NCBI GenBank assembly: GCA_900551495.1
Contig: URWG01000009.1
Location: forward strand, 1-23,088
DNA length: 23,088 nt
From: an uncultured Eubacteriales bacterium
Lineage (GTDB): Bacteria > Bacillota > Clostridia > Oscillospirales > Oscillospiraceae
Reading direction: 5' to 3'
In this document: positions 12,599 to 22,119 of the stretch, in pieces
How positions within the stretch are numbered: position 1 is the stretch's first letter
How the letters are laid out: every line of letters begins with the position of its first letter
Made by a program: the position numbers and the translations under genes
Notes under the pieces: generated by a model
The model's database searches: none
What the model saw: only the letters and a program-made list of their open reading frames with translations
Told to the model about the DNA's origin: nothing

Positions 12599-15012
12599 TG
12601 CCGCAGCCCCTTTTCCCGCTCGTGCGCTGCCGGGTGGGCAGCGGGCACGGTCGCCTTGCGTTTTTGCAGCTCCGGTCGCTGCGCCGTGGGGAAAATCAGC
12701 GCCGCGTCGATCACGGCATCCGCGTGCTCGACCGCGATAAAATTCAGCGCACGGTAAACCGTCCGGTCGATCTCGCGGAGGTCCTTCTCGTTGTCCTGGG
12801 GGATAATGACGGTCTTGACGCCGTGGCGCAGCGCCGCCATTGTCTTTTCCTTCAAGCCGCCGATGGGCAGCACACGCCCACGGATGGAAATTTCGCCCGT
12901 CATCGCAATGTCACGGCGCACCGGTGCACCCGTGAGCGCGGAGACGATCGCCGTGCAGACCGTAATGCCGGCAGAGGGACCGTCCTTGGGGATCGCGCCC
13001 TCGGGGAAATGGACATGGATGTCCTTGGTCTTATAGAAATCGGGCGCAATGTGCAGCAGCTCCGCGCGGCTGCGGATATAGCTCAGCGCCGCATGCACGG
13101 ATTCCTTCATCACGTTGCCGAGGTTGCCCGTCAGCTCCAGCTTTCCCGTGCCGTCCACAACATTGCATTCGACCTCCAGCGTCTCGCCCCCGACCGCCGT
13201 CCACGCCAGCCCCGTTACCAGACCGACGGTATCCGACGGAGCGAGCTTGTCCGGCAGGACCTTGCGCGGTCCGAGCACATCCTCAAGCTCCGCCGCGCCG
13301 ATCCTGACGGCGACGGTCGTCGGGTCGGATACAAAGCGCATGGCGACCTTGCGGCAGACCGAGGCAAGCTCCCGCTCGAGGTTGCGGACACCGGATTCAC
13401 GCGTATAGCAGCGGATGATCTCACGGATCGCGTCGTCCGTCATCTTGAGCTGCAATTTGCTCAGACCGTGCTTCTTTAGCTGCTTCGGCAGCAGATGCCG
13501 CTTTGCAATCATGAGCTTTTCCTCATCGGTGTAGGAGCTTAGCTCAATGACCTCCATACGGTCAAGCAGCGGGCGCGGGATGGTGTCGGTCGTATTCGCG
13601 GTCGTAATGAACATACAATCGCTCAGATCAAAGGGAATTTCAAGATAGTTGTCGCGGAAGGCCGCGTTCTGCTCGCTGTCGAGCACCTCCAAAAGCGCCG
13701 AGGAGGGATCGCCGCGGTAGTCGCTGCCGAGCTTGTCGATCTCGTCGAGCAGCAGCAGCGGATTCGAGCTTCCCGCCTGCGCAACGGCGGAGATGATACG
13801 GCCCGGCATCGCGCCGATGTAGGTCTTGCGGTGACCGCGAATCTCCGCCTCGTCGTGGATACCGCCGAGGGAGATGCGGGCAAGCTTCCGATTCAGCGCC
13901 CGCGCCACGCTCATGGCAATGGACGTCTTGCCGATGCCCGGAGGACCGACAAGGCAAAGAATCTGACACGGCTGCTCCGGCTCAAGCTCTCGGACGGCAA
14001 GCGTCTCCAAGATACGCTCCTTGACCTTTTGCAGTCCGAAATGGTCGGCGTCAAGAATTTTCCGCGCGGCGTTGACATTCAGGCGCTCCTTCGTGCGCTT
14101 CTGCCACGGCAGGTCAAACACGACATCCAGATAGCTGCGGATGACCGACGCCTCAGAGGAGCCGTAGGGCTGCTTTGCAAGGCGCTGCAGCTCCTTTTCG
14201 ACCTTTTCCGCCGCCTCCTTCGGAAGCTGTGCACGGTGCAGCTTGGCGCGGTATTCGTCGATCTCCGCGTCCTCGTCGCCCTCGCCCAGCTCGCTGCGGA
14301 TCACCTTCATCTGCTCGCGGAGGTAATAGTCGCGCTGCCCCTTGTCGATGCTCTGCTGCGTCAGCTCGTTCAGCTCGCTTTCCATCCGCAGGACCTCCAG
14401 CTCGTCGGACAGCAGGTGCAGCGCAAGGTCCAATCGCTTGATCGGGTTGAGCTGCGACAAGATCTGCATTTTTTCCGCATAGCCGAATGTCGCCGCCTGA
14501 CCGATCAGGTCGGCGATCTGCCCGGGGTCGCTCGTCGAAAGAAGCTTCAGCATAACATCCTGCATCGGGCGCTGCGAAAGCTCGGTAAATTCATCGAACA
14601 GCCGCGCAGCAACGCGAATCAGCGCCTTGACCTTTGGGCTGCTGCCGTTATACTCCTCGTCAGGCAGGGATTCGACCCGTGCGGAGAGATACGAGGAGGT
14701 CTGCTTCATCTCGACCAAACGGGCGCGGTACTCGCCGCAGACAAGGACCCGCACCGCGTCCCCGGAGACCTTCAGCACCTGCCGCACCTGTGCGACCGTA
14801 CCGACGGAATAAAGACCGCTGCGGTCGGGATCGTCGTCCTCGATCCGCTTCTGCGTCACAAGGAAAATCCGCTGGTCGCCGCCCATCGCCTTATCCAGCG
14901 CACGGATGGACTTTGTCCGTCCGACGTCAAAGTGCATCGTTGCGCCGGGGAAAACGGTCATGCCGCGCAGTGCCAGAACCGGCATCCGTTCGGAAAGAAT
15001 AATTTCGTTCAT
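12595..15012 (-). CDS. lon: ATP-dependent protease Lon (LonA)
   Basis: This 805-residue cytoplasmic serine protease degrades misfolded and regulatory proteins. The N-terminal substrate-binding domain spans about residues 5-200. The AAA+ module has Walker A GPPGIGKTS (356-364) and Walker B LLLLDEID. The C-terminal protease domain has the Ser-Lys dyad Ser680 (PKDGPSAGI) and Lys723 (GGLKEK). I chose the ATG at 15012, 8 nt after AAAGGAG. The in-frame GTG at 15021 overlaps that ribosome site. The tail after residue 780 is basic and Pro/Ala-rich. The spore-type lonB often found between clpX and lon in spore formers is absent here. A 121-nt gap with a hairpin separates it from clpX. Confidence 0.96.
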   Translation of the reverse strand: MNEIILSERMPVLALRGMTVFPGATMHFDVGRTKSIRALDKAMGGDQRIFLVTQKRIEDDDPDRSGLYSVGTVAQVRQVLKVSGDAVRVLVCGEYRARLVEMKQTSSYLSARVESLPDEEYNGSSPKVKALIRVAARLFDEFTELSQRPMQDVMLKLLSTSDPGQIADLIGQAATFGYAEKMQILSQLNPIKRLDLALHLLSDELEVLRMESELNELTQQSIDKGQRDYYLREQMKVIRSELGEGDEDAEIDEYRAKLHRAQLPKEAAEKVEKELQRLAKQPYGSSEASVIRSYLDVVFDLPWQKRTKERLNVNAARKILDADHFGLQKVKERILETLAVRELEPEQPCQILCLVGPPGIGKTSIAMSVARALNRKLARISLGGIHDEAEIRGHRKTYIGAMPGRIISAVAQAGSSNPLLLLDEIDKLGSDYRGDPSSALLEVLDSEQNAAFRDNYLEIPFDLSDCMFITTANTTDTIPRPLLDRMEVIELSSYTDEEKLMIAKRHLLPKQLKKHGLSKLQLKMTDDAIREIIRCYTRESGVRNLERELASVCRKVAMRFVSDPTTVAVRIGAAELEDVLGPRKVLPDKLAPSDTVGLVTGLAWTAVGGETLEVECNVVDGTGKLELTGNLGNVMKESVHAALSYIRSRAELLHIAPDFYKTKDIHVHFPEGAIPKDGPSAGITVCTAIVSALTGAPVRRDIAMTGEISIRGRVLPIGGLKEKTMAALRHGVKTVIIPQDNEKDLREIDRTVYRALNFIAVEHADAVIDAALIFPTAQRPELQKRKATVPAAHPAAHEREKGLRQ

Positions 15013-15083
15013 AGAGTTCACTCCTTTCTGCGATCATTCGCAGGGAAAAGGCAATCCGCGCGGTCAGCCCGCACGTCCTGCCG

Positions 15084-15123
15084 AAAAAGCGCAAAGAGGG
15101 AGTGGCAAATTGCACGCTCCCCC
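15084..15123 (-). terminator. Weak terminator/attenuator between clpX and lon
   Basis: On the minus strand GGGGGAG (15123-15117) pairs with CTCCCTC (15102-15096), with one G-U pair. The stem is followed by TTTGCGCTTTTT (15095-15084). The interrupted U-run suggests partial termination, which would set lon expression below clpX. I saw no clear promoter in the remaining 70 nt before lon. Confidence 0.4.
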
Positions 15124-15133
15124 TCGTTGTGTG

Positions 15134-16378
<1,245 letters not shown>

Positions 16379-16395
16379 AATAATCGCTCCTTAAT

Positions 16396-16977
16396 TTATC
16401 TCTGATAGATCACCTTGTCGATCAGACCGTATTCCTTCGCTTCCTCCGCAGTGAGGAAATGATCGCGCTCGGTATCCTGCGTCACCTGCTCAACGGGCTT
16501 GCCTGTGTTGGCGGCAAGAATTTCATTGAGCTTTTTCTTGATCTCCATAATGCGCTGCGCATGAATCTGAACGTCGGTGACCTGACCCTGAGCGCCGCCG
16601 GAGGGCTGGTGGATCATGATCTCGGCATTGGGAAGGGCGATACGCTTGCCCTTTGCGCCGGAGGAGAGCAGAAATGCGCCCATCGACGCCGCCATACCGA
16701 TACAGATGGTGGAAACATCGCACTTAATGTATTGCATCGTGTCATAAATTGCCATGCCTGCCGTGACGCTGCCACCGGGGCTGTTGATATAGAACTGAAT
16801 GTCCTTATCCGGATCCTGTGCTTCAAGGTAGAGCATCTGCGCAACGATCAGGCTGGCTGTCGTGTCATTGACCTCCTCGGACAGAAAAATGATCCGGTCA
16901 TTGAGCAGGCGGGAGAAAATATCATAGGACCGTTCGCCGCGGCTGGTCTGTTCAACGACATAGGGAACCAAACTCAT
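16396..16977 (-). CDS. clpP: ClpP, proteolytic subunit of Clp protease
   Basis: This 193-residue serine peptidase forms the tetradecameric chamber of ClpXP. The catalytic triad is Ser98 (GMAASMGAF), His123 (MIHQPSGG) and Asp172 (TERDHF). The N-terminal SLVPYVVEQTSRGERSYDIF stretch is typical of the processed or axial-loop region. I chose the ATG at 16977, which follows AAAGGAG at the right distance. The in-frame TTG at 16995 lies before that ribosome site. Upstream is a 99-nt gap with a structured hairpin after tig. Downstream is clpX. Confidence 0.96.
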   Translation of the reverse strand: MSLVPYVVEQTSRGERSYDIFSRLLNDRIIFLSEEVNDTTASLIVAQMLYLEAQDPDKDIQFYINSPGGSVTAGMAIYDTMQYIKCDVSTICIGMAASMGAFLLSSGAKGKRIALPNAEIMIHQPSGGAQGQVTDVQIHAQRIMEIKKKLNEILAANTGKPVEQVTQDTERDHFLTAEEAKEYGLIDKVIYQR

Positions 16978-17006
16978 AGTGAAAACTCCTTTCAAATCGG
17001 AATAAG

Positions 17007-17049
17007 CGGAGCGGCACTGCCGCCGGAAAGCCGGTCCTGCGCCGCTCCG
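17007..17049 (-). other. Structured hairpin between tig and clpP
   Basis: CGGAGCGGC (17007-17015) and GCCGCTCCG (17041-17049) form a 9-bp stem around an inner CCGG-loop-CCGG hairpin (near 17022-17033). A third copy of the CCGCTCCG motif sits at 17061-17068 and could compete for pairing. There is no U-tract after it in the minus-strand direction. It therefore looks like an RNA processing, stability or attenuation structure and not a standard terminator. Confidence 0.45.
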
Positions 17050-17076
17050 TTCAAGTATAACCGCTCCGCAGGAAGA

Positions 17077-18360
17077 TTATTCCTCTGCCTTGGGAGCGAC
17101 CGCAACGGCGGACTCTGCAACGAGCTTTGCCGCCTTGCGGATCTGAAGATCGCCCTTGATGTCCACAAGCTCCTTGACCTTCTCAACTTCCATCTTGTAA
17201 GACTCGGCGAGCTTCTTGTACTCCTCCTCGCACTCCTCGTCGGTGACCTCGATGCCCTCTGCGTCAACGATCGCGTTGAGCATGACGTTGGTCTTGACGG
17301 CGTTCAGCGCGCCGGGACGCAGGCTCGTCTTGATGGCATCCATATTGCCGCCCATCATCTGCGCGTAGGCTTGCAGCGAAGCACCCTGCGCCCGCAGCTC
17401 ATAGTCCATGCGCTCCATCTCGTTTTCCAGCTCCTCGTCGATCATGCTGTCGGGGATCTCGACGGTCATGTTGGCGACAGCCTTCTCGATGGCGGCATTT
17501 TCAAAGGCGCGGTCGATGCCGTTCTGCTTTTCCTCAAGGACGCGCTTTTCGATGTCGGCGCGAAGCTCATCCATCGTGTCGAACTCGGAGACGTCTTTTA
17601 CAAACTCGTCGTCCTTCTCGGGAACGACGGTCTCCTTGACCTCATGCACCTTGACCTTGAATACGACGGGCGCACCGGCGAGGGACTTCTCGTGGTAGTT
17701 TTCGGGGAAGGTCACGTTGATCTCCTTCTCGTCACCGGCAGCCATGCCGACAACCTGCTCCTCAAAGCCGGGAATGAAGGAGTGGGAGCCGAGCCGCAGC
17801 TCATACTTCTCGCCCTTGCCGCCCTCAAAGGGAACGCCGTCCTTAAAGCCCTCAAAGTCGATCACAGCGGTGTCGCCGTCCTGTGCGGCGCGGTCAACGG
17901 TGGTGATGCGGGCGACATTCTGCGCCATGCGGTCGATCTCTGCGTCGATCTCGTCGGAGGTAACGTTTGCCTCAGCCTTCTCGACCTCAAGACCCTTGTA
18001 CTGACCAAGCGTGACCTCGGGGTAAAGATCGGTCGCCACGGTCAGAGTGACGCCGTCGTCCTCGCCGATCTTCATGTCGGTGATCTCGGGCTTGCCGACG
18101 GGCTTCATGTCCTGCGTCAGAACGTGCTGCTTATAAAGCTCGGGGAAAATCTCCTCGATGGCATCTTCATAGAAAACGTGCTTGCCGTAGGCAGCTTCCA
18201 CGATCGCGCGGGGCGCCTTGCCCTTGCGGAAGCCGGGGATAGAGATGTTCTTGCGGTACTTCAGGAACGCCTTGTTGAGGCTCGGCTCCAGCTCGCTCTT
18301 GCCGATCTCCACGACGACGGTTGCACGGGTCGCTTCTTTCTCTACGCTCTTAACATTCAT
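17077..18360 (-). CDS. tig: Trigger factor
   Basis: This 427-residue ribosome-bound chaperone folds nascent chains at the exit tunnel. The N-terminal ribosome-binding domain contains GFRKGKAP at residues 43-50. The central FKBP-type prolyl isomerase domain covers about 155-245 (AVIDFEGFKDGVPFEGG, GSHSFIPGFEEQVVGM). The C-terminal helical arm domain runs to the end, with a short Ala/Lys/Glu tail. The ATG follows AGGAGG (18369-18374) at a normal distance. It starts the protein-quality cluster with clpP and clpX, an arrangement common to Clostridia. A candidate promoter lies about 60 nt upstream. Confidence 0.96.
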   Translation of the reverse strand: MNVKSVEKEATRATVVVEIGKSELEPSLNKAFLKYRKNISIPGFRKGKAPRAIVEAAYGKHVFYEDAIEEIFPELYKQHVLTQDMKPVGKPEITDMKIGEDDGVTLTVATDLYPEVTLGQYKGLEVEKAEANVTSDEIDAEIDRMAQNVARITTVDRAAQDGDTAVIDFEGFKDGVPFEGGKGEKYELRLGSHSFIPGFEEQVVGMAAGDEKEINVTFPENYHEKSLAGAPVVFKVKVHEVKETVVPEKDDEFVKDVSEFDTMDELRADIEKRVLEEKQNGIDRAFENAAIEKAVANMTVEIPDSMIDEELENEMERMDYELRAQGASLQAYAQMMGGNMDAIKTSLRPGALNAVKTNVMLNAIVDAEGIEVTDEECEEEYKKLAESYKMEVEKVKELVDIKGDLQIRKAAKLVAESAVAVAPKAEE

Positions 18361-18417
18361 TGGTTTATCCTCCTATAGATCGCGCAAATGCGCATTATTT
18401 ATGGAATGAGCCGAATT

Positions 18418-18446
18418 ATTTTATCAGATATATTTCGAAAATACAA
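18418..18446 (-). promoter_or_regulatory. Candidate promoter of the tig cluster
   Basis: On the minus strand TTGTAT (18446-18441) and TAAAAT (18423-18418) are 17 nt apart. The -10 matches 5 of 6 consensus bases and the -35 matches 3 of 6. It lies in an AT-rich gap right after the metallophosphoesterase stop. The leader of about 50 nt includes a small GCGC-ATTT-GCGC hairpin. No CtsR or CIRCE operator was recognised. Confidence 0.5.
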
Positions 18447-18457
18447 GCTATTTTTCG

Positions 18458-19147
18458 CTATTTCAGACGCAGAGGGCGAAATTTTATAAAATCTGCGGAG
18501 CAAAGGCGAAAATCAACGCCGTCAAAGCTGCCCTCGATGGCAAGCTTGTGGCTGTCGCCGTGCAGATGCCCGTAGCAGCAGGTTGAAACGTTATAATCCT
18601 TCAGCAGCCGCAAAATTTCGGGACATTCGTAGCCGCGGTAGCGCGGCGGATAATGCAGAAAGCAGATTTTCTCGGTTCCCCCCGCCGCCTTCAGCGAGGC
18701 TTCCAGCCGGATCAGCTCGCGCTTAAAAATTTTGTCGGCGTGGCTGCCCGCAGCGGCATCCTCCTCAAAGAACCATCCCCGCGTGCCGCAGAGGGCAATA
18801 TCCTCGTAATAATAACAGTTGTTGTTCAAAATCCAAAGGTTTTCAAAGCCGTTTTCCGCACAGAATTTGTAAAATTTTGTCGCCGTCGTCCACCAGTAAT
18901 CATGGTTCCCTTTGATAATGATTTTCCGCCCGGGAATCGCACTGATAAACGCGAAATCCTCCCGCGCACCCGTCAAATCGAGCGCCCACGAAAGGTCGCC
19001 GAGCAGCACCGTGGTATCCTCGGGACGGATCACGGAAAGTCCCTCGCGGAGCTTGTCCACATAGCCGCTCCACGCGCCGCCGAAAACATCCATCGGCTTA
19101 TCCGTGCCGAAGGAAAGGTGCAGATCGCCGATTGCATAAAGCGCCAT
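18458..19147 (-). CDS. Calcineurin-like metallophosphoesterase
   Basis: This 229-residue cytoplasmic phosphoesterase has the complete set of dinuclear-metal motifs: GDLH (Asp8, His10), GDLSW (Asp51), GNHDYWW (Asn81, His82, Asp83), HYPP (His165) and GHLHG (His194, His196). The family includes nucleases and phosphatases on small molecules, and the substrate cannot be told from sequence. The start ATG overlaps the dipeptidase TAA by one base (TAATG), with GGGAGG about 7 nt upstream. It is the last gene in its transcription unit. The tig promoter follows with no obvious terminator between, so some read-through into tig is possible. Confidence 0.92.
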   Translation of the reverse strand: MALYAIGDLHLSFGTDKPMDVFGGAWSGYVDKLREGLSVIRPEDTTVLLGDLSWALDLTGAREDFAFISAIPGRKIIIKGNHDYWWTTATKFYKFCAENGFENLWILNNNCYYYEDIALCGTRGWFFEEDAAAGSHADKIFKRELIRLEASLKAAGGTEKICFLHYPPRYRGYECPEILRLLKDYNVSTCCYGHLHGDSHKLAIEGSFDGVDFRLCSADFIKFRPLRLK

Positions 19148-20073
19148 TAAGGTACCTCCCGTTCCAGCAGATGCAGCAGATTGTCAAAGAAAATGCGGTC
19201 AAGCAGGGTCTCGGCGTAGCCCCGATCGCGCAGATAGGCATAAAGCGCCGCGTAGGAGCCGATGTCGGTAAAGCCCTCGGGCAGACGGTCACAGCCGTCC
19301 AGATCGCCGCCGAGCATGACCCGTCCCTCGCCGCACAGCCGCAGCATATGCTCCAAGTGGCGCAGGAGCGTTTCAAAATCCGCCGTCTGTCCCAAAAAAG
19401 GGACGTAAAGGTTCAGCCCGACCGCGCCGTCGGTGTCGGCGATTGCCCGAAGCTGGTCGTCGGTCAGATTCCGTGTGTGGTCGCAAAGCGCGCGGCAGTC
19501 GGAATGGCTCGCAAGCAGGGGCTTTTGCGTGACTTTTGTCAAATCCCAAAACGCCGCCTCGGAAAGATGGCTGACATCAACGGCGATCCCCAAGTGCTGC
19601 GCCTCGCGGACAAAATCCGTCCCCTGCCGCGTCAAGCCCTCGGTCGAGCCGTGAAAGCCGGCTAACGCATTGTCGGCGTTCCACGTCAGCGTCGTCATGA
19701 TAATGCCCGCCTCACGCAGCGCGGTCAGCGCCTCGGGCTTGCAGTCGATGACCTCCGCACCCTCGACGGAAAGCAGCGCTGCGATCTTTCCTGTCTGCGT
19801 CAGCCGCTGTACCGCATTCGGCGAATCGGCAATTGCGATCCGTTCCGAATTGCGCTCTATCTCCGCATGGAGATATGCCAAGGGCTTCCACAGCAGGTCC
19901 CGTTCGCCGACGTCGCAGCCCGCGTAGCTGCAAAAAGCGAAAATCTGCGCATAGGCGTCAAATTCCGCCGCCTTGTTCAGATCAATGCAGCAGGAGCTGC
20001 GGTCAAGCCGCTCTCCTCTGCGCCAGAGCTCGTATGCCGTATCGCAGTGCGCGTCAAAAAGTCGAAGCTTCAA
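19147..20073 (-). CDS. Membrane-dipeptidase-type (peptidase M19) protein
   Basis: This 308-residue zinc peptidase belongs to the M19 renal-dipeptidase family, which hydrolyses dipeptides including those with a C-terminal D-residue. Metal ligands are His9 and Asp11 in FDAHCDT, Glu104 in SVEGAE, His169 in DVSHLSE and His190 in ASHSDCRA. Asp257 or Asp259 in GGDLDG probably acts in catalysis. No signal peptide is present despite the family name, so it is cytoplasmic. The start is TTG, overlapping the yraN stop as TTGA, with GGAGG about 10 nt upstream. No better start exists before the zinc motif. It may act in turnover of peptidoglycan-derived dipeptides, which is an inference. Confidence 0.92.
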   Translation of the reverse strand: MKLRLFDAHCDTAYELWRRGERLDRSSCCIDLNKAAEFDAYAQIFAFCSYAGCDVGERDLLWKPLAYLHAEIERNSERIAIADSPNAVQRLTQTGKIAALLSVEGAEVIDCKPEALTALREAGIIMTTLTWNADNALAGFHGSTEGLTRQGTDFVREAQHLGIAVDVSHLSEAAFWDLTKVTQKPLLASHSDCRALCDHTRNLTDDQLRAIADTDGAVGLNLYVPFLGQTADFETLLRHLEHMLRLCGEGRVMLGGDLDGCDRLPEGFTDIGSYAALYAYLRDRGYAETLLDRIFFDNLLHLLEREVP

Positions 20074-20432
20074 GGAAAGGCATCCTCCAAATGCGTAACG
20101 GACGGCTTGACCGTCGCCATGCCGTCGGGCGCATAAATTTCAATAACGTCAAACCGCGGCTGCTTCTGCGTTTCGTGTTGAGAAAGGTAGAGGCTTGCGG
20201 CGGTCATAATACGCTCCTGCTTGTGTCGGTCAACAAATTCCCTCGCCTCGGCAAAATCGCTGCTTTTCCGCAGCTTGACCTCGACGAAAACGATGTATTT
20301 CCCCTTTTCGGCGATCAGGTCAATCTCACCCATGCGGCAGCGATAGTTCGCGCCGATCAAGCGGTAGTGCTTCTTCTGCAAATACTCCGCCGCAAGGCTC
20401 TCGCCCCAATGCCCGATCAGACTATTTCCCAT
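20070..20432 (-). CDS. YraN family (UPF0102) nuclease-fold protein
   Basis: This 120-residue protein belongs to the YraN/UPF0102 family, which has a restriction-endonuclease-like fold. The core residues GEIDLIAEKG (35-44) and FVEVKLR (49-55) give the expected E...D...ExK arrangement. The function is not established for the family. A DNA-processing role is often proposed because it travels with rnhB, as it does here. The ATG overlaps the rnhB 3' end by 11 nt. There is only a weak ribosome site, so translation is probably coupled to rnhB. Confidence 0.92.
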   Translation of the reverse strand: MGNSLIGHWGESLAAEYLQKKHYRLIGANYRCRMGEIDLIAEKGKYIVFVEVKLRKSSDFAEAREFVDRHKQERIMTAASLYLSQHETQKQPRFDVIEIYAPDGMATVKPSVTHLEDAFP

Positions 20433-21033
20433 AGAATTTTTTCAGAAAGCTCCGGCGGTGAATCGGACAGGCGCCGTACTGCGTCAGCGCGGCATAATGC
20501 GCCTTCGTGCCGTAGCCCTTATGTACCGCAAAGCCGTATTGCGGATAGATCGCGTCCTGCTCCAGCATGAAGCGGTCCCGCGTCACCTTCGCCAGAATCG
20601 ACGCGGCGGCAATGTTGGCGCTCAGGCTGTCGCCCTTCACGATCGTTTTCACGGGCAGGTCGCCCAGCTCCGGTTCGCGATTGCCGTCCACCAAGACAAT
20701 ATTCGGACGGACGGAAAGCTGCTCCACCGCGCGGCGCATGGCAAGGAAGGTTGCCTGCAAAATATTGATTTCGTCGATTTCCTTTTCGTCGGCAAAGGCA
20801 ATCCCGTAGGCAACCGCCTCTCGGACAATCACATCATAGAGCACCTCACGGCGCTTTTCCGTCAGCTTTTTGGAGTCGTTCAAGCCCTCAATCTCCAAAT
20901 CCTGCGGCAAAATGACCGCCGCAGCGCAGACAGGTCCCGCCAACGGTCCGCGTCCCGCCTCATCAACGCCGCAGACGGTCGCAAAGCCCTCTGCGCGGCA
21001 GGTGCGCTCATAGCTCCAAAGGTCGCTCATCAT
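20422..21033 (-). CDS. rnhB: Ribonuclease HII
   Basis: This 203-residue endonuclease cuts RNA in RNA-DNA hybrids and at single ribonucleotides in DNA. Active-site residues are Asp24 and Glu25 in GVDEAGRGPLAGPV, Asp116 in VLVDGN and Asp135 in KGDSLSANIAAASILAKV. The C-terminal GYGTKAH segment is typical of type-2 RNase H. The ATG at 21033 overlaps the upstream gene's TGA. A second ATG follows directly, so the true start may be one codon later. It sits between the 76-residue protein and yraN. Confidence 0.95.
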   Translation of the reverse strand: MMSDLWSYERTCRAEGFATVCGVDEAGRGPLAGPVCAAAVILPQDLEIEGLNDSKKLTEKRREVLYDVIVREAVAYGIAFADEKEIDEINILQATFLAMRRAVEQLSVRPNIVLVDGNREPELGDLPVKTIVKGDSLSANIAAASILAKVTRDRFMLEQDAIYPQYGFAVHKGYGTKAHYAALTQYGACPIHRRSFLKKFYGK

Positions 21034-21260
21034 TCCTCATCCGGCGTGAAGCTCAGCCGCTGGCGCAAGCCGTCAACAGACAGCTCGTAGACCACCGTGC
21101 CGTCCTCGCGCACGTCCTTTTCCAAAGTATATTCCGCACCTGTGCAGAAGGTGCGGGCAACGGCGTCGGTGTCGTCCGTCTCCACCTCGGAGACGAACAC
21201 ATCACGCATCTGATTGTTGCTGCATTGGTTGAAAATCTCGCGGATCATCTCATATCTCAT
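21030..21260 (-). CDS. Small acidic hypothetical protein between rbgA and rnhB
   Basis: This 76-residue protein has no domain I can name. It begins MRYEMIREIFNQCSNNQMRD, continues with an acidic SEVETDDTDA segment and ends in a likely beta-hairpin (VVYELSVDGLRQRLSF). I believe similar small proteins occur next to rbgA/rnhB in other Clostridia, but this is from memory. A GGAGG 6 nt before the ATG at 21260 supports translation. The gene overlaps rbgA by 11 nt and rnhB by 4 nt, a placement that argues for a real gene. No signal peptide or membrane segment is present. The single cysteines (13 and 39) do not form a zinc motif. Confidence 0.82.
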   Translation of the reverse strand: MRYEMIREIFNQCSNNQMRDVFVSEVETDDTDAVARTFCTGAEYTLEKDVREDGTVVYELSVDGLRQRLSFTPDEE

Positions 21261-22119
21261 CGGGTGCCTCCAGCGTAAAGCGACCGATTTTGCAGCTGCA
21301 GAACTCCTCGAGCAGCACCCGTGCCATTCGCTCGGTATCCGCTACGCCGCCCGATAGCAGAAAGCCGCGCTTTTTCGCCGCCGATTCCAGCAACGCAAAG
21401 CCGCTCCCGTCCTCTGCCGCTTCGAGCTTATAGCGCTCGCGGAGGGCATCGGGATAGCGCTGCCACAGCATCCGCATAAGGTTTGCGGCAAGCGTCTCAC
21501 GGTCAAGCACATCGTCCTTGACCGCGCCGGTGTAAGCCAAGCGCCGCCCGACCTCCTCGTCGTCAAACTTCGGCCAAAGAATACCGGGCGTATCCAACAG
21601 CAGCAGCCCGCGATCGACCGTTACCCACTGTGTTCCGCGTGTCACACCGGGGCGGTTCTCCGCCTTTGCTCCCTTACGCCCCGCAATTTGATTGATAAAG
21701 GTGGATTTCCCGACGTTCGGAATTCCTACCACCATCAGCTTCAGCGGCTTATTGACAAAGCCCTTCTCGGCATAGCGCCGCAGCTTATCCGCCAGCAGCT
21801 CCCGCACGGCGGGCAGAAATTTATCCAGCCCGCGGCGATTTTTGCAGTCCGTCCGAACGACGGCAAAGCCGCGGGAGCGCAGATTGGCAGCCCAAATATC
21901 GGTCATTCGCGCGTCCGCCATGTCAATGCGGTTAAGAATGACCATGCGCGGCTTATCTCCGCAGATCGCGTCAATGTCGGGATTTCGGCTGGAAGCAGGG
22001 ATTCGGGCGTCCACGATCTCGCAGACCGCGTCCACCAGCCGGAGGTCCTCCTCAAGGCGGCGGCGGGTTTTGGTCATGTGACCGGGATACCACTGGATGT
22101 TCATTCGCTCGTCCGTCAT
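21250..22119 (-). CDS. rbgA: Ribosome biogenesis GTPase RbgA (YlqF)
   Basis: This 289-residue circularly permuted GTPase is required for 50S subunit maturation. The order is permuted as expected: G4 NRID at 63-66, then G1 GIPNVGKST at 132-140, G2-like RPGVTRGTQ at 156-164 and G3 DTPG at 176-179. The N-terminal IQWYPGHMTK is the RbgA hallmark. The G4 motif has Arg where Lys is usual (NKxD), a mild departure. A C-terminal helical domain for rRNA contact follows residue 190. The ATG at 22119 overlaps the lepB stop (ATGA). An ATG five codons later is the alternative that matches the shorter family start. The upstream lepB neighbour is the common arrangement. Confidence 0.95.
   Translation of the reverse strand: MTDERMNIQWYPGHMTKTRRRLEEDLRLVDAVCEIVDARIPASSRNPDIDAICGDKPRMVILNRIDMADARMTDIWAANLRSRGFAVVRTDCKNRRGLDKFLPAVRELLADKLRRYAEKGFVNKPLKLMVVGIPNVGKSTFINQIAGRKGAKAENRPGVTRGTQWVTVDRGLLLLDTPGILWPKFDDEEVGRRLAYTGAVKDDVLDRETLAANLMRMLWQRYPDALRERYKLEAAEDGSGFALLESAAKKRGFLLSGGVADTERMARVLLEEFCSCKIGRFTLEAPDEI

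Noticed and set aside
17054..17059. TATACT on the minus strand as a -10 box for clpP
   Set aside because: No acceptable -35 lies 16-18 nt upstream, and it overlaps the hairpin region right after tig.
16459..18378. 639-residue plus-strand reading frame opposite tig and clpP
   Set aside because: It is exactly antisense to two well-identified genes, has no domain I recognise, and is very rich in Leu, Asp and Gly, as expected from the complement of GC-rich codons.
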